This document shows, in pieces, positions 14,001-29,000 of a stretch of 64,000 nucleotides of DNA; within the stretch, counting starts at the first letter, position 1, and every line of letters begins with the position of its first letter. The notes under the pieces are model-generated. The model had not been told where the DNA came from. It did no database searches and saw nothing but the letters and a program-made list of their open reading frames with translations. The stretch is from contig NW_023365820.1 of the NCBI RefSeq assembly GCF_000003815.2, forward strand, positions 505,436 through 569,435. The letters are read 5' to 3'. This stretch comes from Branchiostoma floridae (lineage: Eukaryota > Chordata > Leptocardii > Amphioxiformes > Branchiostomatidae). The translations under genes were made by a program, and so were the position numbers.

Positions 14001-17000
14001 ACTTAGTGTGGATGAAGTCGATTCCTCAGATGTCCCCACCAGCATGCCTGTGATGGTGAGGCCACCTATCAGTTTGTCACAGAATTGCAAAAAATACTGC
14101 TCACTAAGTTGAAAACTACATAGCTCAGACTATTGCTACAGAACTCTTTTTCGCCTTGTTATTGCGACTTTTGACTTAATCTGTTACAAAAAGATTTTGA
14201 GAGTTTTCTAAACCTTCAAATAATCAGTTATATATATTTATGAAAACGTTGGGCCCTTTGTCTTCCTCTGATTCCAAAAAAGAAGTCAAACCCAAACTGT
14301 TTAGAAATAGTCAACACTATCGCCTTATAATCTTTTACAATGTTTATCGCTGCAGTATATCTCCTATGTTTTAACCAAAAATAAAAATGTAATTGCAATT
14401 AGCCTCCAGGCATGAACTTGCAAATAAACTTTCATTTATTGAATATTAATCATTATTTTTGTTGGTCTATTGTGTTGGTTATTTTAGGACTATCGTGAGG
14501 TAGTGAGGNNNNNNNNNNNNNNNNNNNNNNNNNNNNNNNNNNNNNNNNNNNNNNNNNNNNNNNNNNNNNNNNNNNNNNNNNNNNNNNNNNNNNNNNNNNN
14601 NNNNNNNNAGATGCATTGAGTATCTGTTTGAAGTTACTTTTCTCTGACTCAAGAAAACGGGACTACTGTGAATATTTGACCAATATCTTGCCACTTCTGA
14701 AAGAAGACTAAGTAATTCAGTAAAAAATTCCAGTATGTCCAAGTTTTTTGTAGTTGAAGAACAATTTAACTTTTTCATAACATATATGCTGTCTGCTCAA
14801 TATGGGAATGCATCCAGTAGCATTTTACAGAAACTTGATTACCTGGATTTCCCTTTTATTTTGAATCATGCAACATTTCTGGGTGAGCCTCACAACGGCT
14901 CAGCGATTTCGTTGATAAATGATTTATCAATCGACCAATTAACAGGTGGACCCGAGCTGCCCAGAGTTCAGCTCTAGGTTTGGATCTACGGAGCAGTCCG
15001 TAGAGGCGGAGTTCTCCACTCTAACTGTCGTCATGCACAAAGAGAGTTTCCTGGACCTCAAGGACTTCGCCAACAAGTTTCTTACCAGGTGCCTTATCTT
15101 TTCATCCTTTATGGAATCTTATTGTTGGCTTATTTTTCTAATATGATCTGTTTTGTTTGTTAAGCTTAGTGACTATGGCCTCACACTGGCCTTAGTGTCT
15201 GTGCATGTGAGGTGGGGGTAGCGGGGACCAACCCTATCTCCCATATTTCATGATACGGTACATGTTCTTACGCCTTTGCATACAACTTCACATTCTATCA
15301 TTCCCAGCTTTATAATTGTTAGGGTTATAGGAGGTGTCCAAACGTGACTGTCTGTGTTCATTTTCTATGTGCATGTGAATTGCTTTTTGAAATTGGTTTG
15401 GGGAGTCAGGCTTTAATTATGTTTGCGGAAGCAGCAAACATATAGTTTTCCTGCAGATATTCTACCAAAACGCAGGAAAAGCTGGGGCTGTACCAAGCTC
15501 TCTACATTTCCAGCTTTTTGATTGGCCACATAAGGGCTTTTCTCGGGGATACGTCACATGTGAACCTATCAGCAAACGCTTGCTCAAACCGGGATCCAAT
15601 GAAAACACAGATGACAAAGCCTTTGGCTGTGAAATACAGCTTTTCGATTGGCCGAAACTCTATGCTTGTCATCGAATAAACCAATGAACGCACAGGATTG
15701 AAACCGGCCGGGCCACCTTGAGCAACATAACGTTATAAGGTAAAATAAATCGGTGCAGAATCATGTCAAACCACGTAGCATGGTGGGGAGTGACACGGCC
15801 TCACACGCTGAAGGCCGCAGGATCGAGTCCCGCAGGGTCACTTTTTTTATTCCCCATTTTAGATATGTATCTTGTATTTACAACGTTTTCATCTTGCGAA
15901 CAGGGCATCGTTCGTTTTACACGCCTGTTTCAATTTTTTTCTTGCACTCAAAAGACGTGCGGGGCGTTACGGTCGGTCGGACGGTCCGTGTGGGGATTTT
16001 TCCTTTCTTTTCCCTTCGCAAACATCCTGCATTTTTTTCAAAAATGTTGCCTTTCTAGTTTCTTTAAGATTTAACTTTTAATATCTATGAATAGAATATT
16101 CTGTGATTGTGCCTATTTCTGGATGAATCCACGCTTAGTACATGTAGCTGTTTATTTCAACAAAATGGATCCATGTTCTTTCAATTCCTTTTTTTTTGTC
16201 CCTGACATCCTAATATTGTTTCAGCCTGTCATCTGGGACAGAGGAGGATAGAAAGAAGGAGGACAAAACAAAGACAACAGAAGAAGATGAATTGAGCACG
16301 GAAAAGAAGACAGCAACTGTTAGGGAAGAAGAAAAAGAACCTGCTAAAGGTAAGTTGAAAAGTAAATAATTATCCATTATTACAAGGGACAGGGGTATTT
16401 AACTGCGAAGCGGTTAACTTGGTTTCTGAATCATCCTACTGTTACTTGTTTTGTTTGTTCATGGCAAACATGAAATATCTTTCTTCCAGAGGATTCATCA
16501 ACAGTAGTGCTGCCTACAAATGTTGTGAGGATGACTGTAGCCGCTAGACTGGGCAACCTGGGCATCCTGCTGTGTGATAACTACCACACACTGGCACAGA
16601 TCAACATCAAAGGTACTGCTGTAACAGTAACAGTAACTATTACATCTGGGTTAGCTAGACTGTTAGATCTAGGGTTAGTCAGACTGTTACTTAGATCTGG
16701 GTTAGCTAGACTGTTAGGTTGGGGTTAGCCAGACTTTTAGATCTAGGTTAACTAGACTGTACATGGATTATATTTACTCCCGTTAGGTCTTGGTTGGCTA
16801 GACTGTTAGATATTGGTTAGCTAGACTGTTATTCATTAGATCTGTGTTAGCTAGACTAGATATGGGTTACTAATAGATAGAATTTTAGATCTGGATTAAC
16901 TAGACTGCAGAGACTACATTGTCTTATACTAAGTATGTTACATAAAATTTTTATATTTTTCAGGACTGGAATCCAACATCCTTCAAATGAGAAGAAAGAC

Positions 17001-20000
17001 TATAGTCCGAGCAAGGTAAGGATGTTTGGGCTTTCAAGACTTTTACTTAAAAGTAAAAGTTAGGATAATCATAGTGACACATTTTCTATGTTCATGTAAA
17101 TCAATGCAATATAAGAAAAAATCAAAGAAAGCTTTGAAAAATTCATATTTTCCAGACTGGAGGACCTTTTGGTGCAAGACAGTGCACAGAGCACTCTATA
17201 TCCTAGGGTAAGTAATGTAATTGATTAACCTTTATTCAGCTAATAAGTAGTAATCTGGGACCAAATTAGTAAGAACTGAATAAGTAACTCATTTTTGTAT
17301 TAGTTTTATACTACATGTACTTCCTGTTACAGATTATTGTGGTAGGTTTGTTGTAACGAGTTTATGGTTATGAAAGCCCTTTGTATAGCAGTAGTTCAAA
17401 TCATTAATAAATCTTTAGCGTACACAGATATGTTTGGTTTTATTTACAGATCTTATGCATTGAGGATGAGGATGTATTTAGCATAAAGGTGAGTCCAGGT
17501 CTTGTTTTCTAAATCTTCATTAGCATGATTATTAGACAAATGTATATTTATGTACTAATTCAGTTCTATTGAATCAGCAAGATTCCATTACAATATGAGA
17601 CTAGATGGTGAATTTTTAGTATGTTTGCATCTTTGAACTTTGTAGTCATTTAGCTACTTTGAAAAAGTGTATCATAATAACTTAACGATAAGATAGCATG
17701 TTGGTAACTCTTGTTCTTGGTCACCGTATTTATCACAAAGAGGACAACAGTGGTCGTTGAAAATTTTATCTGACGTGTGTAACCTTTGATTTGTGTTTGA
17801 AGAAAGTTTAGCATTGTAATTATGTATCTTTGACGATGAAAAATGTAATTTTGGGATGATTGCATCATTTCAGCTCTATAGAAGATATACTTAGTCTAGT
17901 AACCACATTCAAACCCAACTGATGATTTTACTTCATAGTTTGTAGCCTACGACCAGGCTGCTGAGGCTACCCCACCCATAGGTGCCCTGGACTATCACTG
18001 TAAACTCAGGCTAGGGAGGCTGCAGCTAGTCTATCTGCCCAAGTTTGTCACAAATGTCACGGTAAGTGGAACAAAGGCACTCCTTTGAATAATCTAGATT
18101 TAGATCTTTTTTTTATTTCTATTTTGTCAGGGCAGCTTCATTCTGTATGGAAGAGATCTGCAAATCAGTAACAGTATCAAAGAGCTCTGTTTCAAAAACA
18201 GCACTTGAAAGTAAGAGTGGACATTTGATAATTTAGATTGATATATGAGGTGCATTTGGTCAGTTGATTTACAATAATTATTATTATAGCAAAATTTAAC
18301 TGCCATTGCATATAGTGACAGAACCAGTTAAGAGCAGTTTCAACTAAATAAGATACTTATACAACTTACAAGACAGACGTTTAGAAATTGAATCACAAAG
18401 TGAAAGTCTTGATAAATTTTACAGTATGTTGCCTAATTTTTGCAGGATTTCTTCAGTCCCTTCAGTGCACCAGCTGTTGCCACCCAGGCTGTCGACACGG
18501 CTCAAACACTCCTTCAGCAACAGGTAGGAGTGTGTTATCATCTCATCTGCAATATATAATTATCAATATCTTAAAGAGTTCCCAAAGAAAATCTTAACTC
18601 TGGACTCTTTGTTCTTCGACTAATATGTATAATTATGTCAACAGCTATTTATATCCTCAGGTAGAGTATTTGCTTTTTACTGGTGAACAACACCCAAATA
18701 CATTTTTTGGTTAGCAATTGGTTCAAATTCTCCTCTCTAACATACCAGAGACAAATAGGCACAAAAATGTTAGACACATGTGCAGTCATTCTGTTCCACT
18801 AGTTATCCTGTTCCAATAATCACTTTTCCTGCTGTTACGTCTCATAGTAGCATATTTCACATTGTAGTGCCACATGTTTTCCATAGCTTTTTTACAGGTT
18901 TGTTAGTCAATTAATTTGGACTAACCATTGTTACTGAGCTGTCAAAGCTTGCTGACTGTACTGTTTTTTTGTCAGGCTCAATAATCTGCTGTATTTTGCA
19001 GAAAGGGATAGAGGTCATGAACTCAAAGAAATTCAGTGTTTGAAACTAATCATTAAAGTTCATCCATTGCCTACCTTGTTAAAATGGGAGCAAAGAAGAT
19101 TGCTGGCTTCCATTTTGCTAGTGTCTGCCATACGTCATGCTGATAGTGTTTCATGCTTGCCTCCCATTCATGCCTTCTGTGATATCTGTGTGTACATTTC
19201 TGTACGACCTTGTGACGACCTCAGGCCGAGGAGATGGGCACGACCTTGGGGGTTGTCACACCCTCCGTCGACGACACCGTAAGACAAACAGAACACTTTT
19301 CACAGATTTGGGTGATGGTTTGCTGGTGATCGGTCCTGAATTCTGAATCTTTTTTCATCACTTTTGCGCAAAATTGCACAAACGTTTTTTTTTTTTTTTT
19401 AATTAGTAGTAAGCATTTTCAAAACTACTTGAATACATAAAAATGATTTCTAAAGCTCAATTTGAATGTTAAAGGAAAATGATTTTTAGAGCTTAATATG
19501 AATGCTAAAGGATGTGGTAAATGCAAACAAGTATCAATGCATGAACAATGAAATCATTGGCTTGACAAAGGGTTCCGTGAAAATTCAAAGTTGATACTGT
19601 TGCCCAAATCCCCTCAGCAGACTCCACTTGCAATGCTTTGTGGTGCAATTTATCACAAATCACATTTTACCAATATTATATGCAGTGATTCAAAATTCAT
19701 GCATGAGTGTTTCCAAATTGAATGTGACAATTAAACATACCAGATGAAACATTTTCCTTGATTTTCAAACGTATCAACTTTCACAGGACTTATCTTTTTC
19801 CAGAACGGAAAATAATCGTAATGATGCTTGATATGAATTGATACGAAATTTGCTTCAAGAATTCGAATTCTAGTCAGAGCCTTTGCCACTAAAAATGAGT
19901 TAAGTGAAAGACCTAACTGAAAATTTTATGTTCTCAAAACCATACACAATTAATTTGTCCCTAAAGGTCAAAGATGTTGAGGATAGGGGTCATCGCGTGG

Positions 20001-23000
20001 GTCTCCACATTGACATCCAGGCTCCCGTGGTCATCCTACCGGAAACGTCCACCTCTCCGGATGCCTTGCTGGCCCGGCTGGGTGACCTCAGCATCAGGAA
20101 CAGCTTTGTTCTGGAAGAGAAAGTGCCTGTGGACAAAATCATCGTCAACCTGAGCTCCATGCAGGTGTCAAGGTAGGTACATATAGCTCTGTCCTTGGTG
20201 CTGAAAACATGACCAATACAGAATTGAGTAACCCAACGGTTATCTTGTCTTTAGAAATCAAAGAATAGGTAATTGGGTCTTCGAACATTCGAATCTGTAC
20301 TGCATCAAAGACGTCATAACGAGCTCCATGCAGGTTTCAAGGTAGGTAGTCCTGACCTTGGTGCTGAAAACATAAGAGTTAGGTTCATTGGATATAAACC
20401 AATCTTTTCTTTGTGTTACAGGCCTATAAACACACGTAATGTTGTTTCAGGGAGTCAAGAACACTACCAAAAATGATTTGTTCTTATTTTGCTTACCCCA
20501 TGGACAATTCTTATATGAAGAAAAAATATTCTTGCAGGAAGAAAATTGAGAATAAAATTCAAGCAAAACGAGAAACCAAAATTTTCTTTAAAGACATTTA
20601 AGCAAAATCTTCTTATTTTTTCTTATAATGCAAGAAAAAAATTCTACAAATTCTTGTTTTTTTCTAACCAGATTCAACTCTTGAGAAATACAAGAATTTG
20701 TTTTCTTCCTGGAAGATAAATTTTCTGTGAGGGAGCAAAACAAGATAAACAAGAAAAAGCATTTTAAGAAATACAAGAAAACAAATCTCAAATTTTCTCA
20801 AAAACTTGACAAGCAAAAATTTGCTTGCCCCATGGACAAGCACATTTTTCTAAGATTTCTTGGGGACAGAATAATTTTCTTCCTAGAAGAAAAATTTTCT
20901 GTGAAGAAGCAAAGCAAGATAAGCAAGAAAAAGCATTTTTGGTAGTGAAGTTACTCAACCTTCTCCCTTTTGCCTTATTCTGTAACCAATAGAAAATTTA
21001 GTGAGCAAAAGGTTATCTTGTCTTTGGAAATAATAAAAAACTTAAAGTTTTGCAATATATCAAGCTATACTATACATTCAGTCAATGACAGACTCAATAC
21101 AAACATTATTGAAGCTATTGTAACAGTCTGAGATTAAGTTTTGTAAACAATCAGATATTTCAACCATGCAGTATCTGCTGTATATAATGAGTTACCACAT
21201 CAAAGACTGAGACTGCCTGAAACATCTGACCATTGAAACTTCTTATACCCTATTGGTAAGGTTTTGCTCTTGGGAAAGGCACGTAACACTTTTTTTACTT
21301 CACTCATGTGTAAATGAGTACTACCTCATGAGTGGATCAAAACTTACAGTCTGGTCTCTGGGTTGACATCTTGAAAAGGTGATAGTCACCTTTTGTCCAA
21401 CCTTCCAGAAATGTTGTGAAACTATATAGATGAACAAATTTTTGGACTATCAATTCCCTCATAAACTTGATGTCAAAATCTTTTATTGGCATTCTGTTGT
21501 TTAACTTTTAGAGCCAAATTTGGAGACCAGCAGGCTCTGAGTGCTCAGCGACTACTACTGGAGCCAGTTGGTCTCCATGTGGAGGTCTGCAGACTACTAC
21601 GGGTGGGGAACAATGGTCTGCCTCAGATCAGCATTTCAGGAAAACTGGAGAACTTCAAGGTACTGAATACAGCATGCTTGGTCATTATAAGTCACTAACA
21701 TTGCATACTCCACAATCACATTCAAAAGGCTTCTTTCTGTATCAATCATTGTACTTTCCAAGTATAGTTATCCCAGCCTGTCTAGCATATCTATTATTAG
21801 AGTGATATAGTACTTGGAAGATGGAATAACTAATTTTGTAAGAACGTGGCAATTTTATTTATTGTGCAGCATAAAATATTGAGTCTCTTTGTAGATCACC
21901 TTTATTTGGTGATATGGTAATCAATCATAATCTTTCTTTAGGCCATTTGTTGGTGCGCTTTAAAATGTTGTGGTTTGGTAATCAATGACATTGCTTTTTG
22001 AGGACTTCTATCAGTCACCTTTACAAGTTAATAACTTGGTTGTCATTAACATTGTTTCCTTATGTCACAGATACACCTTGGTCAACCTGATCTGAAAACA
22101 ATCTTTGCTATATTGTCAGGAGAGGAAGACAATGAAGGTAGCAACCCTATTTAAATAACAGACTGAGCTATGCCATGACTTTTCTATGACATTGAAACTA
22201 ACTGTTTAGCACATATCATACCAGAGCATTGTTGTTCTGTATCTAGTCAGTATAACTGCCCTTTGGTGTAACACACCATCTTTGCAGGCATGTGGTGTGG
22301 AATCAGCTGGTTCTATTACATTAAACAACCTGTCACATCTAACCTTTGCACATTTGTCTGCATTTTATCTGCAAGTATTGGTGGTGTATCAGGTACAATT
22401 GTATCCTGCAGTCTTTAAAGGGTCCATTTGAACATCAATTGATTTTCAAAAACTTTTAGATTGAACATTTTCCAATAACTTCCTCCGACTACCTGTTCTA
22501 CACCACATGTTGTAAAATCTGACACATTCTGTCATGAAATCTTTAAAAAATCTATTTCAAATATATGAAAGAAAACTCTTAGACTAGATGTTTACTATGT
22601 TTTACTGAATGGCATTGTATATTCTTTACAGGCATTGTTGAAGTGGATACTACTGAGCAGCAGTCGGAAGAAGGGGACAATGAAGGTAACAATGATAACC
22701 CACAGCAGTCAGGCACTCAAGACGTTCCACAAGAGACAGCCCAAAGTCCCATCATCAGGACCAAGCTGACCTTGAACTTTGACATGGATGGTATGGACCT
22801 CATTCTGTACAAGCCCAGCAACACGGAATCCATCTTCTACTCTTTGGACCAAGACGGCTTCTCGCATTTCCAACTCCACGGGATTTCAGCGGACGTCGAG
22901 ACTAGGGACGACAACACGATAGAAGCGAGTTTCTTCCTCCAGATGGTCATGCTTGACGACATCAGACCTAAGTCACCTCTTGCTGTTAGAAAGATGATCT

Positions 23001-26000
23001 ACCATTACAACAAGCAAGGCACGTCCAACGACACCATTGAGGAAACGCAGTCGGGAAATGACAACACGGAAGATAAGGAAAATGGGAACGTACCGCCAGT
23101 CGTGCTGACAACGTTGGATGTTGTGGACGCTGCGTCAGCTCTGAAGTTGCACAAACCGCTCGTAAAGATGACATACAAACAGGATAAAGATAGACAGGAT
23201 GTTGATATTACTTTGGAGGGACTCCGAATCAACTTGTGCATACCCTACCTGCTTGCTGTGGCAGAGTTCTTTGCAGCGGGAAACACCAGTCAAGACGACA
23301 GCAAAGAAAGGTAAACATCTTAGAATGATATGAACATTGATAACACACCCACTTGAGACAGAATAGACTTTCTTTGTTTCATATTAAGATTTTTTGCAAG
23401 AAATCATTCTGTTTCAATTATTTGCTGCTTTTCAGCTAACTTGTCACATCATTTGTAAATAGTTGCCACGTCATTCTGTTACTACATTATCATTATGGAT
23501 TTTTCTCTTTAATGTGGCCATGCAATTTACATCCATTTTCAAAAGCTTGTTGCAAAATAAAAGACTGATGTAACATAATCATTCTGTGATAAAGAAATGT
23601 CAATATATAGATTCGTCATGTAGTAGCAAAGATATTGTAATACCCTACATCCAGAATTTAAAACTTATTCAGTACACTACCTTGTTTTGTGCCAATTTTA
23701 CAGAAGCAACCCAGAAGAAGGTAGAAGTGAACCGTCCCCTCCTTCAGCTTCTCCCCCTCCCACCCCCACAACCCAGAATGCAGAACCAGGGAGAACATTC
23801 AAGGCGGTCGGACGGCTCTCCAAACCAGAGATCGTCCTTTTTGCCTACCCATCCAGCAAGGAGAGCCGAATCCTTGTACTCAGAACTGAGATTGACTTCA
23901 GCTACGAGAGGAACTCTCTTACGGACAGCTTCAGCGCAGAAGTAAACCACCTCGAGGTCTTTTCCTCTCTGTACTCCACTGTCATTCTTCCTGAAGGGAG
24001 CTGTAGCGTACTCAGGCCTTGCAACATCAAGTTCGAACGGACGGTTACCTCGCCCGATAAAGCAGAGAGGCTGTCCGCGGAAGTCGGGGACATCAACGTA
24101 CACATCTCGCCAACGGTACTCCACATCGTCATGGCGGTACTACGCTCGTGGAACGCCGGTCAAGTCTTGGCCGAGTCAGATGAACCAATGAAGAAAGAAC
24201 CGCTGACTGATCTATGGAGCCCCAAGGCCGTTTTGCCAAGCAAGTTCAGGAAAAAGAGGAAAACAGAAATTGGACATGGCGGCACTACAGTGATGAACAA
24301 GACACCTCCCCAGAAGTTTGTGATTGACATGGACAGTATTTTGTTTGTGTTGGAGTTGGAGGTCGGCGAAACGTACATGCCGTCGCTGTGCGTAAAGAGT
24401 GGGGTTGAAGCTGTGATGTGCGACTGGTCTTCACAGGTGGGTGCTGAAAATGATTTGATTTACTCGCAATAATGTTGTGAGTATATATATATGCACTTCA
24501 GTTCTTTAAACACTAAATAATAATGCTTGCTTTTCACTACTCTGCTGATCATACCAGATGAATTGATTCTAACATAAGTAAATAGTTTTTTTTACATGGA
24601 GACAATGGGTTCTAGTTCTAATTATGGTTTTATAGCAGGGTTCGAGCCAGCGTCCGTCCTCTGACAGAATTTTGATGCCGGGGATGGATTTTGCTCTTGT
24701 CAGCATGTAAAGATATTAATTGAACCAAGCTGATTCTACCAGTAAAATTTGGCCCTCCTTGGGGTAACCTATATTTGTTGTTTTTAAAAACAGTATTTAG
24801 TTACGAAGTCCACAGGTGGCGGATTAAAACTGCCTGTAAGTACCATCCGTTGCCTTAATACCCCAAAATACCCGATTTTTGAAAATGACAAATTTATAGG
24901 TTATCCCGCAGATAAAGCCAAATTAGTGTTAGATACTAATACAGAATTTGGCTTCCTATAAGTAACGGTATGTTCCCCTCGTCAGATGCGGATGAAGGCA
25001 GATGTCCACCTGGAGGCAACATTCCACAACGAGAAGCTTGGCGTGTGGGAACCACTGATAGAGCCTGTCATGGAGAAAAATGGGGCATACAGGCCGTGGG
25101 ATATCTGTTTCAAGGTCTGGGAAAGCTTTATTTGTCTTCTTGTTTGGAAACCAAATCACCTATAACAACAATTTGAAAGTATTGTTTTGCGCTTGACTTT
25201 TTTATGTTAAAATGAGGTAAATACATTTAGTTTGTAGCTGTCAGTTGTTGAAAATGGTACATACAGGCCATGGAATATCTGTTTCAAGGTCTGGGAATGC
25301 ATTTTTTTATTCTTCCTTTACAAATGTATCTTCATCATATGGCAAATACAAGTTTAGCAAAAACTGAATTTGCATGATTTTGTATGCGAGTAAAAAGCCT
25401 GAGTCAGCTTACAGATGTGCCCTGTGTGGCAGAGACTGTCATTGTTGTATAGGACTGTTTAGCTATATAGTCAAAGCTATAGTGCTAATATCAATAAGAA
25501 TTTTACGATGGCCAATATTGACCAAAGGAGGCCACATGAAACTTTCATTGAATGAATGAAGACCTATATTGCACATTTTTGCCCCACTGGGCTAAGTACA
25601 GGTCACACGGTAAGAATCACATATATGTAACAATGGAAACAACCATACACATCTATATTTTTTTATGCAGATGTGCGTCTAATCTATTCTATGACATTCG
25701 ACTTCCTCTCGCTTCTTGGTAATTGCATAAATGTAGCTAGCTGTATGGTTGGTTAGAGTTGGTTTATCAAAAGCTGTCAGGAATATAATTTCTTCAAGTA
25801 GATGCGATCTTTATTCTGTTTTCTAGATGTTGAATGCCCCAAGTAGGCATCTGTGCCCGACAATGTACGACTGTGAAGACTTTGGAAACATGAAGCCTGT
25901 TGACACGGTCGTGAGGACGGCCATGTACAGAGACGACAGTGACGAGTCTGAGACGAGTCCTGATGACACTGACAGCTTTGGAGACCGTGCAAGTTTGCTG

Positions 26001-29000
26001 GCAAGACGGCAGGGAAGTTTTCACAGAGGTGAGGTAGACTGTTTCATAATGTAACTTTGGAGAGGATGCAAGCCTAGGACAGATAACCTAAATTCTAAGG
26101 CTTTCAACAAGGATTGCAAGATCATTATGATAAATTAAAAAAAAAATCAAATCTGTTTTAAGCAGCTCCACCTTCTTTCCCCCAACAACAACAACAGTCT
26201 ACATGTACATGTGTATGTCATTGAATGTTAGATGATATTATTCAGGTAACAAGAAATGTTAAAGTTTCTCAAACAACTGGATACTCTTTGTAACAATCAC
26301 AAATTTTACACAGCATTCACTATCCTTCAAGTCGGTGACTATCATTTGTTAGTGGCAAATAATAGCAGATGCTTTCTGAAACATGATGGTTAAACACGAT
26401 GGTTACGTAACAGTTACTCTTACATCACTGACGATGTTAAGCCATGGTCCACTTTTGATTGCACATGAAAAGAGCAATGATCCTGTTAAAAACTGAATGT
26501 ATCATCTGTCTTCCCTGACATGACCATTGGAAGAATCTTCAATGAACTAAAACTTGATGGAAATTAATTTTTTCTCTCTTTCTTTTTCCCCTTATGATTT
26601 TGTTCCGGTTGTTAAACGAATCACTCCACAGATCAAGTTGACAGCGGGAGGGGAGTGGCCAAACCTGTCAAACACGTTACCATGGAGACTGGCCCCGCCC
26701 ACAAGCCAGATGCAGACAGAGGGGAAGACGATGAAGAGGAGGGATTCTGGGATACGATAGAAAACGCGCTGCTGTTCTCCAGCAGCTCCGAGTCTGAGGG
26801 CGAAGAGGATGATGGGAAGGCACTTTTACCAAAGTGAGCTTTTGGGTATTAATAGTCTAAGTTGCATTCTTAAAATGTTGTTTGTTAATTAATCAAATCA
26901 CCAATACATTTAAAATAATACATGCTTTTGAGTTGCATATTGCTGTTCCTTAATTAATCAAGTCAATAGATTTACCAGGACGTCTTCACTCTCTACATTG
27001 TAAGCCAATGTGCTTGGAGAAGAGAAGCCCAATGTACACTGTGTGTATTTTGTTGCATAATCTAAAAGTTTTGGATATCATCAAGTTTTGTTTCAGTTTT
27101 CTTTAGTCCATACCATAAATGTTGAGATTTCACAATGGTTTGATATTCTAAGTTGTGAACTTAAAAAATATCATTCATATTTAATAACTCTCTATGATAA
27201 GACAAATTCTTGTTCAAATTGACTCATTCATCGTTTTGTTGACTGTACGTATGATTTCAGATTTGCCCCGCCAGTTTCTGACTCTGACTCTGGAGAGGAG
27301 GCAGACAATGAGTCAGTAACGAGCAAATCCATTGACGAAGGTAAGATCACATACAATGTACATCTGTACCTAGAATTTTCTACCAGTATTTGTACCTGTA
27401 CCTGATGACAGAGGTTTACAGTTAAGTTACACATCCCTACTACTGTGAACCCATACATTTTATGACCCACCCCCACAGTTGATGCCCCCATACGAGATGA
27501 GGAAGAGGAAAAGATGGCGACGTACCTCGTGCTGGACTCTGCTGACCTCCTGCAGATCACACTCACTCCTGAAGCTATTGGTGCCATCAAGGACATTGCA
27601 GAGGTACATGGAACTCAGGAGTGTGTGAGACCTGTCCAGTATTTTACATTCGTGAGAGATCTACATGCTATATTGAGGTCCTCATATTTTTGTTACCTAC
27701 AAAAGGTAAAGAAAATTATGACCTTCTACACGTATGACAGATCTTAGACTTTATAATAGATCCTCCAGCGCTATAGTGTATTGGTCAGCAAATAGTATTC
27801 CCACAGAGTTTTTGTACCTGAACAAGATGAGCCAAAAAGCAGTAACTCAAGCTACTAAATATGATTTTGGAAATGGAAAGACATTTCAACAACATCCGTT
27901 GTTTTTTGTCTTTGACGCTGGAGAAATCTTGTTGGAGAGAGCTTATATATATATAATCCTATCTGTGAATTGATATGCAAAAGAGGTGTGTTGTAGGTGA
28001 TGGAAAATGGTGGATTAGGATCGGAGCTGTTAGCACTGAGTTTGAATTTTTTTTGTATCTTTCTTTGTTCCGTTCTTTGTATATGACAATTATTTTTCCC
28101 TGACAGGCCTTCTCAGCTGGACCGTCCAAGCCGTTCAAAACTGGGAAACCAGAGTTCCCCTCTGTGGAGATAGAGAACAAGCTTGGGTTCCACCTGACTG
28201 TTCATGTCCACCCTGATCTGCAGGTATACATGGATGTTGCAAATCTTAGTTTGCCACATAAAACATGTTTTGACCTGGATAGAAGATCTGCTATTGAAAC
28301 AATCATTGACAATGTGCACTTTTAGAGATTGGTCAATGTTAGCTGGTCCAAAAGCCCTGTCCAATATGATTCTTTGCAAGTAAAAATATGCAAAGAGTCT
28401 TTGGCGACTTTTGAATCCAGCGATTAACAAATGCCTGGTGAGTATGGCAATAATATTGTGTGAACCTGGGACTTCAAAAAAAGGAAATGCAGACATAAGA
28501 AAAGAGAAATCTATCTTGTTGTTGGTATGTTGTTGTTTTTTCATGATATCTGGCACCTTAGTTTCCATCACAGGAATAATTATTCATTGATTATCAAAAT
28601 ACATCCTAAATTTTGTACCAGTGACACTGTTATTGGATTGGCATATTGAATATAGCTTACTTCAAGTGCTGTAAAATTTAATCTTCTTTGAAAAATGATT
28701 TTTTTACAAGATGGGAAGCTCGATTATAAGTTTTAAGTTTGTTGTTGTATTTTATTACCAGATAGAGGAGGTGAAAAGTGAGACCATTACCATCCTTCAT
28801 GAGGAGAGAACAATAGAGGAAGGAGAAGAGGAGGGAGACACTGTAGACTGCTTTAAGAACCCATTTAAGTCTAGGTGAGTGAAAACATAAACCCTGAACA
28901 TTCTTCCAGACACTCCTTTAAGTCTATATGGAATATGAAGGAAAACTCAAACAATATTTGCATAATGTATTCAGTACTATGTTTAAAGACATTTACATGT

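Noticed and set aside
15765-15845. Possible functional tRNA gene
   Set aside because: Good B box but no clean acceptor stem and an oversized anticodon-arm loop; more likely a SINE head.
18121-18445. Extra VPS13 exon between 18061 and 18446
   Set aside because: No AG/GT pair gives a conserved segment, and the flanking exons already join in phase.
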